44,783 nucleotides of DNA from Euzebya rosea (lineage in GTDB: Bacteria; Actinomycetota; Nitriliruptoria; Euzebyales; Euzebyaceae): positions 1-44,783 of the forward strand of contig NZ_PGDQ01000026.1 of the NCBI RefSeq assembly GCF_003073135.1. Direction: 5' to 3'. Position numbers and translations under genes: made by a program. The notes below the pieces were generated by a model, which saw only the letters and a program-made list of their open reading frames with translations, searched no databases and was not told the DNA's origin. How positions within the stretch are numbered: position 1 is the first letter of the stretch; each line of letters begins with the position of its first letter. Below are positions 19,585-28,711 of the stretch, one piece after another.

Positions 19585-20058
19585 ATGCAGGGTGAGGACA
19601 CGACGCCGATGACCGACACCGAGACCGACGCGCACGGGCCGCTGGTCGACTTCGTCGCGCTCCGCCGCCGGGTCGGGGCGGCCATGATGCCCCTGGCCGG
19701 GCTGTGCCTGCTGGGCGCCGTCGTCGACGGGGCGATCCGCGGCCTGACGTTCGAGCTGCTGGGCCGGTGGTTCGGCATGTTCGTCCTGCTGGCGGTCCTC
19801 GTGTCCGCCGTGGCGACCGCCCTCCACGCCCTGTCCGGCGCGAGCCGAGCGGAGCAGCGCGGCGAGCGGCTGTCCTCCCCCGACGTGGGGCTGGCACCGC
19901 GGAAGATCGAGGGCCGCACCCTGGTCTCGGCGTTCGAGCACGCGTCGACCCCACCGGCCGAACCCGATGCGGACCGTGCCGATGCGGGCCGCGCCGATCC
20001 GGGCCGCGCCGATCCGGACGCGACCGACGACACCACCGGAGACCATGGACCCCGCTGA
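19585..20058 (+). CDS. Two-helix membrane protein in the thi operon
   Basis: 157 aa from ATG 19585 (ATG 19609 possible). A short cytoplasmic N terminus, then two hydrophobic helices ~31-55 and ~60-82 (VGAAMMPLAGLCLLGAVVDG; MFVLLAVLVSAVATALHAL), then a ~75-residue soluble tail ending in DxxRA repeats. No family recognised. It overlaps thiE by 14 nt, so the two are co-translated. Location suggests membrane recruitment of thiamine enzymes or transport, but nothing in the sequence proves it. Confidence 0.7.
   Translation: MQGEDTTPMTDTETDAHGPLVDFVALRRRVGAAMMPLAGLCLLGAVVDGAIRGLTFELLGRWFGMFVLLAVLVSAVATALHALSGASRAEQRGERLSSPDVGLAPRKIEGRTLVSAFEHASTPPAEPDADRADAGRADPGRADPDATDDTTGDHGPR
19966..20025 (+). 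repeat. 15-bp tandem repeat, four copies
   Basis: Units at 19966, 19981, 19996 and 20011 encode Asp-(Ala/Pro)-(Asp/Gly)-Arg-Ala and end just before the thiE start. The third and fourth share GATCCGG. Frame-preserving. Confidence 0.8.
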
Positions 20059-20704
20059 CCGACGGACTCGGCTGGCCGACGCCGGGCTGTACCTGTGCGT
20101 CGGCGCCCGCCCCGACCTCGAGTCCCTGCTCGACGCGGTCCTGCCCGCCGGGGTCACCATCGTGCAGCTGCGCGAGAAGGACGGCGACGACGACCTGCGT
20201 CGGCGTGCCGGCGCGGTCATGCGCCGGGCAGCCGACCGACACGATGTCCTCTTCGTGGTCAACGACGACCCGGCGCTGGCGGTCGAGCTCGGCGCCGACG
20301 GCGTGCACGTCGGGCAGGACGACACCTCACCCGAGGCCGCACGGGCCGTCGTCGGTCCCGACGTGATCATCGGCCGGTCCACCCACGCCGTCGACGAGGT
20401 CGACCGTGCGCAGCACGAGGACTGCGACTACTTCGCCGTCGGGCCGGTGTCGGCCACCCCGACCAAGCCCGGACGCGACGGCATCGGCCTGGACCCGATC
20501 CGCCACGCCGCCCGGGTGGGCACCAAGCCGTGGTACGTCACCGGCGGCATGACCCCCGACACGGCCGGGCCGATCCTGGACGCCGGCGCGCGAGGGCTGG
20601 TGGTCGTCCGCGGTCTGACCGAGGCCAGCGACCCGGCTGGCGTCGCCCGCGCGATGGCGAGGCTGATCGCCGATCGGCGTTCCCGGGACGCCGCGGGCGG
20701 TTAG
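20045..20704 (+). CDS. thiE: Thiamine-phosphate synthase
   Basis: 219 aa from ATG 20045, inside the 3' end of the preceding gene. Joins HMP pyrophosphate with thiazole phosphate. VQLREKDGDDD, FVVNDDPALAVELGADGVHVGQDD-type core, GRSTHA, and DYFAVGPVSATPTKPGR cover the pyrophosphate- and Mg-binding motifs. The stop codon overlaps the stop of the convergent lipoprotein gene. Last gene of the thi operon. Confidence 0.94.
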   Translation: MDPADRRTRLADAGLYLCVGARPDLESLLDAVLPAGVTIVQLREKDGDDDLRRRAGAVMRRAADRHDVLFVVNDDPALAVELGADGVHVGQDDTSPEAARAVVGPDVIIGRSTHAVDEVDRAQHEDCDYFAVGPVSATPTKPGRDGIGLDPIRHAARVGTKPWYVTGGMTPDTAGPILDAGARGLVVVRGLTEASDPAGVARAMARLIADRRSRDAAGG

Positions 20705-21591
20705 GCGGTCAGGCCCTCCAGCATCGACCGCAGGATCGGCTCGGGCATCGGGCCGTCGAGGCGACCGGCGATCACGCCGTCGCCGCCGATGGTGAAGAAC
20801 CACGGCTCGCTGGGCAGTCCCCACGCCTCGACGGCGGGGACCAGGGGAGTGGTGGGCGCCTCGGCACCCACGGGGGCCTCGGCGAAGATCTCGGAGTGCA
20901 CGAAGATCGTGTCGCCCCAGTCCCCGTCACCGCGGACGGCGTCCAGCGTCGACACCGACGGGCCGCAGACGGCCGTCTGGCAGAACTCCGGGGTGGCGAA
21001 CATCAGCGCCACCGGGCGGCCGGTGTCCAGCGCCTCGTCCAGGCTCATCTCGTGCATCCCGCAGGGCGGGTCCTGGGTGCAGACGGCGAACACGCCGAGG
21101 TCGTCCTCGGTGGTCGCGGTGCGTGCGCTGATCGCGGCCTCGCCCGGCACGGCAACGCGGCTGTTGGACGGGTCGACGACCTGGATTGAGGCCACGCCGT
21201 GGTCGTCGCCGACGGTGGCGACGACGTCGTACAGCCCCGGCTCCTCGATGGTGGTCTGCAGGTAGTAGATGCCCTGCCCCGTCTCGGTCGCGGGGGCGAA
21301 GGACGCGGCCAGCGGGCCGGCAACGACCTCTGCGGTCTGGTCGGGCGCGGTCGCGATCGTCCGCAGGTAGACCTGCACGTCGGCATCGTCGATCGGGGTG
21401 TTCTGCAGGTCCCGGACGCCGAAGGCCAGCCAGCGGTCGGGGCCGGACAGGAACTCCAGCGAGGCGGCCTGGACGAACAGCGACTGCTCGGCGTCGACCG
21501 CGGGGACACCGTCACCCGAGCCGCAGGCCGTTCCGAGCACGGTGAGTCCGGCGGCGGCGCCGATTCCGGTGAGCAGCTGGCGACGGTGCAT
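20701..21591 (-). CDS. Tat-exported lipoprotein with thioredoxin-like domain
   Basis: 296 aa from ATG 21591. The N terminus MHRRQLLTGIGAAAGL has the twin-Arg signal, followed by lipobox LGTAC (Cys23). The middle (~35-150) is an Ig/beta-rich domain (LFVQAASLEFLSG, DVQVYLRTI, GLYDVVATVGDD). The C-terminal half is thioredoxin-like: PVALMFATPEFCQTAVCGPS carries a Cys-x4-Cys pair seen in a family of actinobacterial extracytoplasmic proteins. It also has ACTQDPPCGMHEM-like Cys residues earlier. Probable redox or copper-linked function outside the membrane. Stop overlaps thiE's stop. Confidence 0.8.
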   Translation of the reverse strand: MHRRQLLTGIGAAAGLTVLGTACGSGDGVPAVDAEQSLFVQAASLEFLSGPDRWLAFGVRDLQNTPIDDADVQVYLRTIATAPDQTAEVVAGPLAASFAPATETGQGIYYLQTTIEEPGLYDVVATVGDDHGVASIQVVDPSNSRVAVPGEAAISARTATTEDDLGVFAVCTQDPPCGMHEMSLDEALDTGRPVALMFATPEFCQTAVCGPSVSTLDAVRGDGDWGDTIFVHSEIFAEAPVGAEAPTTPLVPAVEAWGLPSEPWFFTIGGDGVIAGRLDGPMPEPILRSMLEGLTA

Positions 21592-21744
21592 GGCGAACGA
21601 CCTCGATGGCGGAGAGAGCGGAGCGTGTCCACAGCCCGACGACCCCCTGTCATCGGTGGCTGCGTTCGTGCGAGGGTAGCGCCCGGAGGGCCCGACAGCG
21701 GCCTCCGGGTGCGGTGGTTGCACACGGCACGGCACACTCGCCAC

Positions 21745-22632
21745 GTGCGCGCACTCCCCACCCTCCTCGCGGCCCTGCTCGTCGGGGTGCTGTTCGTGAC
21801 CGGGTGCACCGACGACTCCGGTCGTCCCGAGGTCCGGCTCGGCGTCGGGTCCACGATCGAGCAGCGGGCCCTCGCCGGCCTGACCCGCGTCACGCTGGAG
21901 GAGCTGGGGCTGGAGGTCCGGGTCGTGCCCGACATCGGCGACACCGTCGACGTCCGGGCGATGATGCTCGACGGCGACCTCGACCTGTACTGGGACTACA
22001 CCGGCGCTGCATGGTCGCTGGGCCTGGGGCGGGCGCAGCCCTCGGCCGATCCCCGTGAGTCGTTCGAGGCGGTGCGAGCGGCCGACGTCGCCAACGGGCT
22101 TCGCTGGTACGGGCCGACGGACGCCAACGCCACCCTCGCGCTGTTCGTCCGGGCCGCCGAACGTCCGCCCGGTGATGCCGGCTCCATGTCGTGGTTGGCC
22201 GGACAGCTGGCCACCGTTCCGGGCGGGCTGTGCGCCGACGAGGACTTCCTGTCCCGTCCCGCGGGCTACGCCGCGCTGGCCGACGCCTACGCGATCGCGA
22301 CGACGTCGGTGTCGACCACCGCGGCGAGCGAGGCCAAGGCCATCACCTCCGTGGCCAGCGGGGAGTGCTACGCGGCGCTGGCCACGGCGACGTCGGGCAC
22401 GGCCGTCAGCGCGGGACTGCTGCCCGTGGTCGACGACCAGGGCGTGTTCCCCGCGTTCGTCGTGGCACCGGTGGTGCGCGAGGGCGGCCGGGCCGACACC
22501 GAGACGGTCACCCGGGCGCTCGACGAGGTCTCGGCCCGCATCGACACCCTGGACCTGGCCGAGCTGAACGCCCGCATCACCGCGGGGGAGGATCCGGCCG
22601 AGGCCGCGACGGACCTGCTGGCGGAGGGGTGA
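21745..22632 (+). CDS. Glycine betaine/choline-type ABC substrate-binding lipoprotein
   Basis: 295 aa from GTG 21745. Signal peptide and lipobox VTGC (Cys20). The body matches the OpuAC/ProX cluster: VRLGVGSTIEQRALAGL, ALEELGLEVRVVPDIGDT, DLYWDYTGAAW at the ligand site, and a second lobe with FPAFVVAPVV. Binds a compatible solute or related cation outside the membrane. No ATPase or permease gene is nearby, so it is an orphan receptor sharing a transporter elsewhere. The start is uncertain because no ribosome binding site is seen. Confidence 0.85.
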   Translation: MRALPTLLAALLVGVLFVTGCTDDSGRPEVRLGVGSTIEQRALAGLTRVTLEELGLEVRVVPDIGDTVDVRAMMLDGDLDLYWDYTGAAWSLGLGRAQPSADPRESFEAVRAADVANGLRWYGPTDANATLALFVRAAERPPGDAGSMSWLAGQLATVPGGLCADEDFLSRPAGYAALADAYAIATTSVSTTAASEAKAITSVASGECYAALATATSGTAVSAGLLPVVDDQGVFPAFVVAPVVREGGRADTETVTRALDEVSARIDTLDLAELNARITAGEDPAEAATDLLAEG

Positions 22633-22660
22633 GCGCTGCGGGGTTCGGTTCCGGCACGGG

Positions 22661-22666
22661 TAGGGT
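22661..22666 (+). promoter_or_regulatory. -10 element TAGGGT
   Basis: TAGGGT ends eight bases before GTG 22675; the regulator is probably read from a leaderless mRNA. Confidence 0.45.
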
Positions 22667-22674
22667 GAACGGCC

Positions 22675-23316
22675 GTGGAACGTGTGAGCCTGACCGACCA
22701 GGTCGTCGCTGAGCTCAGGGAGGACATCCTCGGTGGCGCCCTGCGTCCGGGAACCTCCCTCCGCGAGGTTGCGCTGAGCGAACGGTTCGACGTCGCCCGC
22801 TCGACCATCCGCGAGGCCATCAAGGGCCTGGTCGCCGAGGGGCTGCTGTCCCACGAGCACCACCGCGGCGTCGTGGTCACCGAGCACACCGTCGCCGACG
22901 TCGAGGACCTCCTCGGCGCCCGCATGATGATCGAGCGCGCCGTCGCGGCGGCTGGCCCGCACACCCACGACGCCGCCACCGCGGCGCTCGAGGCCATGCA
23001 GGAGGCGGTGCAGGCCCGGGACTGGCGTGCCGCCGCACGAGCCGACGAGGAGTTCCACCACGGCCTCGTCCAGGCGCTCGGGTCCCCGCGGATCACCGCG
23101 TTCCACAGCCAGATGCAGGCGGAGATGCGGCTGCTGCTGGTCACCGCCGAGGGGCAGGTCCCCGAGACCGACAAGGTGGCCGAGCACGCCAACCTGCTCG
23201 AGCTCGCTCGTGCGGGCGACCGCGACGGGTACCTCGCCGCGGCCCGCCGGCACCTGCAGCGGTCGCGCCCCACGCTCCTCGCCGTCGCCAAGCAGCCGGC
23301 CGACACCCCCTCCTGA
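22675..23316 (+). CDS. GntR-family regulator, FadR/FCD subfamily
   Basis: 213 aa from GTG 22675. Winged helix-turn-helix ~1-70: LREDILGGALRPGTSLREV, then ERFDVARSTIREAIKGLVAEGLLSHEHHRGVVV, the standard GntR recognition region. FCD ligand-binding domain ~75-205 with metal-type His residues (EFHHGLV, HANLLELARAG, RRHLQRS). Ends 105 bp upstream of the arginine gene, whose promoter contains a GntR-type palindrome. So it is the likely repressor of arginine use, inferred from position. Confidence 0.88.
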   Translation: MERVSLTDQVVAELREDILGGALRPGTSLREVALSERFDVARSTIREAIKGLVAEGLLSHEHHRGVVVTEHTVADVEDLLGARMMIERAVAAAGPHTHDAATAALEAMQEAVQARDWRAAARADEEFHHGLVQALGSPRITAFHSQMQAEMRLLLVTAEGQVPETDKVAEHANLLELARAGDRDGYLAAARRHLQRSRPTLLAVAKQPADTPS

Positions 23317-23350
23317 CCGGACTCCCCGAGGGGTCGGTGGCACGCGGGGG

Positions 23351-23391
23351 TCGACATGCCCTCGCGTCTCGATTAGGATTGTCGGACAATC
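23351..23391 (+). promoter_or_regulatory. Promoter with overlapping GntR-type operator
   Basis: TCGACA (23351-23356), 17-bp spacer, TAGGAT (23374-23379). GATTGTC-G-GACAATC (23377-23391) is a perfect inverted repeat lying over the -10 and start point. TTGT...ACAA cores are typical of FCD-subfamily operators. Binding would block transcription of the arginine genes. Confidence 0.7.
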
Positions 23392-23420
23392 AGACAGTCA
23401 GACGATCGAGGAGGTCAGGA

Positions 23421-24286
23421 ATGGTCCAGGAGACTCGCGCGCTGGGGTGGGGACGTCGCTACATGATGTGTCCCCCGGATCACTTCCAGGTCGCGTATGC
23501 GATCAACCCCTGGATGGGCGGCACCGTCGACCCCGACCGCGCGATGGCGGAGTGGCAGGACCTCGTGGACACGATCCGCAGCGCCGGGGGAGAGGTCGAG
23601 GTCAACCCCGCCCAGCCCGGACTGCCCGACATGGTCTTCACCGCCAACGCCGGCGTGGTCGACGGCACGACGTTCATCGCCGGTCGCATGCGCCACGCCG
23701 AACGGGTCGAGGAGATCGGCCACGTCTCCAGCTGGGCCCTGCGGCACGGGTTCGAGGTCCAGGCGCTGTCCGACGGGGCCCTGCTCGAGGGCCTCGGTGA
23801 CGCCATGCCGCTGGCCGACGCGATGGTCGTCGGCTACGGCGCTCGCTCCAACGAGATCGCCCACGCCGACCTTCACCGCCTGACCGGCCGCGAGATCATC
23901 CCCGTCCACCTCGCGGACCTGCGCTGGTACCACGTCGACCTGACGCTGTGCCCGCTGGATGACCGGCGCGCGTTGGTCTTCCCGGATGCCTACGACGCCG
24001 CCGGTGCGGCGCGGGTGCTGGACCGCATCCCCGAGGCCCTGGTGCTGACCGAGGAGGAGGCGTCCACCTTCGCCGCCAACTCCATCGTCGTCGGGTCCAC
24101 CGTCATCATGCCGGCCGCCCCGCTGCGCGTCGGCCGCCAGCTCGAGGCCTGGGGCTTCGACGTCGTCGTGGTCGAGGTCGGCGAGTTCGCCAAGGCCGGT
24201 GGCGCCGTCCGCTGCCTGACCCTGCCGCTGGACACCGAGCTGACGGTCGCCCCGAGCACCATCGAGCCCACCCCGCTGGAGGCCGC

Positions 24287-24290
<4 letters not shown>
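23421..24290 (+). CDS. Arginine dihydrolase-like amidinotransferase-family enzyme
   Basis: 289 aa from ATG 23421, with GAGGAGG upstream. A guanidine-modifying fold: MMCPPDHF...YAINPWM at 16-32, FTANAG with Asn76, WYHVD with His171, and GGAVRCL with catalytic Cys265. The Asn/His/Cys set and its spacing match, from memory, the cyanobacterial arginine dihydrolase (ArgZ/AgrE N domain) that makes ornithine, CO2 and two ammonia from arginine, better than dimethylargininase or arginine deiminase. The coupled ornithine aminotransferase fits an ornithine product. Alternative: dimethylarginine dimethylaminohydrolase, the usual automatic label. Confidence 0.8.
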
Positions 24291-25525
<1,235 letters not shown>

Positions 25526-25546
<21 letters not shown>

Positions 25547-25594
25547 CGCAACTGATCGCGGTGTTGTAGCGCAGCTGATCGCGGTGGTGTAGCT
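25526..25594 (+). repeat. 23-bp tandem repeat over the rocD stop codon, three copies
   Basis: Units at 25526-25548, 25549-25571 and 25572-25594. Each carries a TAG. Because 23 is not a multiple of three, the TAGs at 25544, 25567 and 25590 fall in all three frames. Confidence 0.85.
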
Positions 25595-25632
25595 CAACCT
25601 CTCGCCGCGCGTGGGCGAGGAGTTCATCCAGC

Positions 25633-25672
25633 GGCCACCCCGCAGGCGTCCAGGACGTCGGGCGGGGTGGCC
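25633..25672 (+). terminator. Strong hairpin downstream of rocD
   Basis: GGCCACCCCGC (25633-25643) pairs perfectly with GCGGGGTGGCC (25662-25672), 18-nt loop. No T-run. Likely ends the arginine operon. Confidence 0.6.
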
Positions 25673-25765
25673 ATCCGCGTTCGGCGCAGCCGTCAGCGCG
25701 GCGGTGTGGGCGGCCCTGTCCGGTCGAGTGTGCACCGGGCCGAGCGGGGCTGCGAGGATCGTGGG

Positions 25766-26524
25766 GTGACCACGACCATCGTCTTCCTGCACGCCCATCC
25801 CGACGACGAGGCCATCTTCACCGGGGGCACGATGGCCCTCCTCGCCGCGGCAGGCCATCGGGTGGTGCTGGTCACCGCCACCAAGGGGGAGGAGGGGACG
25901 CCGCGCTTCCCGCTGCCGGCCGGGGAGTCGATCGCCGACCGTCGTGAGGCCGAGACCCACGCCGCCGCCGAGCTGCTGGCCGTCGACGCGGTGCGCTTCC
26001 TCGGGTTCCGCGATTCCGGGGTGGCGGGCAGCGACGCGCAGGACCATCCGCTGGCCTTCGGCGCCTGTGACGTCGAGGAGGCCGCCGACCGGCTGGCGAC
26101 GATCTGTGCGCAGGAGGGCGCCGACGTCCTGGTGCACTACGACCCGGGTGGCATCTACGCCCATGCCGACCACCTGCAGGTCCACCGCGTCGGTGGCCTG
26201 GCCGCTGCTCGTGCGGGCATCGCCACGACCTACGAGGCGACGGTCGACCACGAGTACCTGCACTTCGTGGACGTGCACCTCGTCGAGGGCGCCAACCGGT
26301 CGCTGGAGTCCCGCAAGGCCATCGGCCTGCCGACGGCGATGATCTCCACGACCGTGGACTGCCGTGCCGTGCTGGAGACGAAGTGGCGGGCGATGGCCGC
26401 CCACGCCAGCCAGATCCCCGACGCCGACCCGATGTTGCCGCCCGAGCAGTTCGCCGACGTCTACGGGTGGGAGTGGTTCGTCCGGCACGGGCCGCCGGGA
26501 CCCATCGATGCGTTGCCGTCCTGA
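25766..26524 (+). CDS. PIG-L/LmbE-family deacetylase
   Basis: 252 aa from GTG 25766; an in-frame ATG further upstream is dismissed because the family starts at TTTIVFLHAHPDDE. Zinc N-acetyl hydrolase fold: HAHPDDE (metal His, Asp) and HADH further on as third ligand region. In actinobacteria such enzymes include MshB and Mca of mycothiol metabolism and glycan deacetylases. It lacks features I would use to call MshB or Mca, so the substrate stays open. Confidence 0.85.
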   Translation: MTTTIVFLHAHPDDEAIFTGGTMALLAAAGHRVVLVTATKGEEGTPRFPLPAGESIADRREAETHAAAELLAVDAVRFLGFRDSGVAGSDAQDHPLAFGACDVEEAADRLATICAQEGADVLVHYDPGGIYAHADHLQVHRVGGLAAARAGIATTYEATVDHEYLHFVDVHLVEGANRSLESRKAIGLPTAMISTTVDCRAVLETKWRAMAAHASQIPDADPMLPPEQFADVYGWEWFVRHGPPGPIDALPS

Positions 26525-26631
26525 CGGCGTCGGTTCACCTTTTCCTCACTGGGAGTGCTCAGGAGTCACGCACGAGTGACGATGGGGGTGTACGGCGTCT
26601 TCGTGTGCCCGATCCCAGTGGAGTTGTCTCG

Positions 26632-27042
26632 ATGCTGCAGCCAACGTTCCGTCCCATCATCAGCGTGATCCGCGTGACCCCCGACCGGTCCTGCGTCGAG
26701 GTCAACCTCGACATGGAGGGCCTGGTGGCGTCGGGGTTCGGCAACGTGATCGGTGACGACACGATGCAGGCGGCGGGCGTGGCGACCTGCGAGGCCGTCG
26801 ACCGGCTGCTGCCCGACGGCTACGAGTTGTCGCTGGCGTGGGTGGAGCTGTTCAAGCGGTCCGACGACCGCGGGGAGGGGCATGCGGTGATCAACGTCGC
26901 CGTCGAGCTGCGAACCCTGGGTCGTGCCCACCCCGAGACCCTGCTCGGCGCCGCGCTGGTTCACCACGACATCGAGGTCGCCGCGGTGCGTGCCACGCTG
27001 GACGGCCTCACCCGTCGCCTGGCCCCGGCCATCCTGAGCTGA
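26632..27042 (+). CDS. Unknown conserved-looking protein
   Basis: 136 aa from ATG 26632. No signal or membrane segment. Alternating strands and helices (FRPIISVIRVTPDRSCVEVN; GHAVINVAVELRTL; GAALVHHDIEVAAVRATLDG) suggest a compact alpha/beta domain, perhaps a ligand-binding or dimerisation module. GTCAC/GTGAC flank a 6-nt centre upstream at 26565-26580. I do not recognise the family. The SOS-type promoter at 27135 lies after this gene, so it is not in that unit. Confidence 0.65.
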   Translation: MLQPTFRPIISVIRVTPDRSCVEVNLDMEGLVASGFGNVIGDDTMQAAGVATCEAVDRLLPDGYELSLAWVELFKRSDDRGEGHAVINVAVELRTLGRAHPETLLGAALVHHDIEVAAVRATLDGLTRRLAPAILS

Positions 27043-27134
27043 TCCGGCCCGACGGCGGGCGCTTCCGGCCCCTCGCCCGTGCGTTCCGGTGGCCCGACGG
27101 TCACCGGTGCGCCCGTCGCGTCCCTGATCCGACC

Positions 27135-27163
27135 TTGTCGCCCCACTCGAACAGGTGTACGAT
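27135..27163 (+). promoter_or_regulatory. SOS/LexA-controlled promoter
   Basis: TTGTCG (27135-27140), exact 17-bp spacer, TACGAT (27158-27163). TCGAACAGGTGTACGA (27147-27162) lies over the spacer and -10 and fits TCGAAC-N4-GTTCGA at 11 of 12 positions. Start site expected near 27170, giving a ~170-nt leader before the DUF6504 gene. Confidence 0.7.
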
Positions 27164-27200
27164 CGCGGTTCCTGCAGGGACGAGTGATCGCCCCTCGGGA

Positions 27201-27275
27201 GACCGTCCGTGAGGGCGGGTGGCACACGCGGGGAAGGCGTGGGCCACCCGCCGTCACCGTCCTTCCCGCACGGTC
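27201..27275 (+). ncRNA. Highly structured leader or small RNA
   Basis: GGCGGGTGGC (27214-27223) pairs perfectly with GCCACCCGCC (27243-27252). Inside, CACGC (27225-27229) pairs with GCGTG (27237-27241) around a GGGGAAG loop. Outside, GACCGT (27201-27206) pairs with ACGGTC (27270-27275). Lies in the SOS-promoter leader, ~65 nt before the DUF6504 start. It resembles no riboswitch I know. Could be an attenuator, terminator or independent RNA. Confidence 0.5.
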
Positions 27276-27339
27276 ATCGAACGCCCCCGGCGGCACCGCC
27301 GGACGAGCTGGAGGTGACAGGGATGACGGAGTGGCCACG

Positions 27340-27630
27340 ATGACGAAGCGGTACCGCGAGGCGGTGACCGTGGAAACCGCGGCGGTCTCGGTTGAGGTCG
27401 ACGGCGCCCAGCCGCCCCCGACCGGCTTCACCTGGCGGGGTGGGCGTTACCGGATCCTGACCGTGCTGGGCCACTGGCGCGAGGACGCGGCCTACTGGTC
27501 GGGTGGGGGCGTCGAGGTGCCCCAGCGGGACCTGTGGCGTGTCGAGGCGCAGAACGGCTCGCCGTCACGCGGGATCTACGAGCTGGTGGCCGAGGACGGG
27601 CAGTGGCGCCTGGACCGTGTCTGGGACTGA
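27340..27630 (+). CDS. DUF6504-like protein
   Basis: 96 aa from ATG 27340, with GGAG at 27328-27331; GTG 27331 is the other option. Small soluble domain: FTWRGGRYRILTVLGHWRED, then VEVPQRDLWRVEAQNG and a C-terminal strand GIYELVAEDGQWRLDRVWD. From memory, DUF6504 proteins in Streptomyces and relatives are encoded beside the imuB/dnaE2 error-prone repair genes. Here dnaE2 is 14 kb away, yet both carry SOS boxes. Role unknown; probably an accessory of translesion repair. Confidence 0.75.
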   Translation: MTKRYREAVTVETAAVSVEVDGAQPPPTGFTWRGGRYRILTVLGHWREDAAYWSGGGVEVPQRDLWRVEAQNGSPSRGIYELVAEDGQWRLDRVWD

Positions 27631-27705
27631 CAGTCGGGCCTGAACCGGTCGGGACGATCGGTACGCTGGTCGCCCCGCGCACACGACCGATCCAGAGGTG
27701 TCGTC

Positions 27706-28011
27706 ATGTCCACGTCCACCAAGGGCCCCATCGTCATGCCCGACATCGACGAGCAGACCCGCGTCGAGGAGCGTCAGGTCACCACCGACGAGGGTGACCA
27801 CGATCGCTTCGCCCACTACGTGTGGGGCAAGAACCCCAAGGCCATGGTGACCGAGTCGATGGTGACCGGCGTGCCGATCCGTGCCCTCTGCGGCAAGAAG
27901 TGGGTCCCCAGCCGCGACGGCTCGAAGTACCCCGTCTGTCCCGACTGCCAGCGGGTCAAGAACCAGCTGCAGGGCCGGGGCGGCGACGGTGGCGGGGACG
28001 GCGACCAGTAG
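27706..28011 (+). CDS. DUF3039-family protein
   Basis: 101 aa from ATG 27706; TACGCT at 27662-27667 is a likely -10 and AGAGGTG a weak ribosome site. The core RFAHYVWGKN, TGVPIRALCGKKWVPSRDG and PVCPDCQRVK is the actinobacterial DUF3039 signature, with one Cys plus CPDC suggesting a zinc-binding knuckle. Gly/Asp-rich tail. Conserved but uncharacterised across actinobacteria. Not in the same unit as DUF6504. Confidence 0.85.
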   Translation: MSTSTKGPIVMPDIDEQTRVEERQVTTDEGDHDRFAHYVWGKNPKAMVTESMVTGVPIRALCGKKWVPSRDGSKYPVCPDCQRVKNQLQGRGGDGGGDGDQ

Positions 28012-28033
28012 CCCGCCCCGGGGGGTGGCTACT
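28007..28033. terminator. Bidirectional hairpin over two stop codons
   Basis: AGTAGCC (28007-28013) pairs with GGCTACT (28027-28033), with a CCCC/GGGG extension inside. Both TAG stops of the convergent genes are in the stem. Confidence 0.7.
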
Positions 28034-28493
28034 CGCCGGAGCCCTCCTTGGACCCGGTGAGCTGCGCGAAGCCGCTGGAGTCCTCCAGCGGCTCGCCGAC
28101 CAGCAGGCAGACGATCTCGCGGTCCTCCGCGCCGTCCCACGACTCCTGTGACGGCGTCAGCGCCGTGGAGTAGATGGTCGACTGGTTGTACTCGATGCCC
28201 ACGTAGGCCTCGAAGTCCTGCTTGCAGCGCTCGTCGGCGAACTCCTCGAGGACGCTCTGCCCGGGGAAGGCCGCGTCCGGGCCGTCGGGGTGCTGGGGCA
28301 GCGCGTAGACCTCGGCGTCGTGCGCTTCGCCGCAGTCGACGGTCTCGTAGTCGCTGATCTGGGTGCCGTCGGGCAGGTTCACGCACTCGCCGATGGTGAA
28401 CTCCAGCGCGTTCTGGCTGCACGCCGACCCGAACGCGGCGAGGGCGAGGAACGCGACGATCACCATGGGTGACCGCCGGATCGGGGTAGGCAT
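28029..28493 (-). CDS. Lipoprotein, septum-formation-domain type
   Basis: 154 aa from ATG 28493, with GAGAAAGG upstream. Signal peptide with lipobox FGSAC (Cys25). The mature part has FTIGECVNLPDG, then YETVDCGEAHDAEVY, and two more Cys (DERCKQ, REIVCLL), the pattern of the 'septum formation' domain (PF13845), with likely two disulfides. Exported and membrane-anchored. Exact role unknown despite the family name. Confidence 0.75.
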   Translation of the reverse strand: MPTPIRRSPMVIVAFLALAAFGSACSQNALEFTIGECVNLPDGTQISDYETVDCGEAHDAEVYALPQHPDGPDAAFPGQSVLEEFADERCKQDFEAYVGIEYNQSTIYSTALTPSQESWDGAEDREIVCLLVGEPLEDSSGFAQLTGSKEGSGE

Positions 28494-28698
28494 GTGCGGG
28501 CCTTTCTCTGGCTGGGGTGTCTGGCCTGGTGTCTGGGTGACCGGCGCTGCTCCGGACGCTATCGCCCGGTGGCACCGATCGTGAACTCCCACGACCGTAC
28601 GCCAGACCGACGGCGGCGCAGGTGACCTTCGGGCCCGAACCACCCGACGCGACCCCCGTGGGCCGGTGAGATGCGTACGTGGCTCGCCACGTCTCGGA

Positions 28699-28704
28699 TA
28701 CGGT
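28699..28704 (+). promoter_or_regulatory. -10 element TACGGT
   Basis: TACGGT ends seven bases before ATG 28712, matching a leaderless mRNA and supporting that start over GTG 28679. Confidence 0.45.
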
Positions 28705-28711
28705 CTGCCGC

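Noticed and set aside
20701-23343. 880-codon reading of the minus-strand lipoprotein gene
   Set aside because: The twin-Arg signal peptide and lipobox start at 21591; everything upstream is antisense to the binding-protein and regulator genes.
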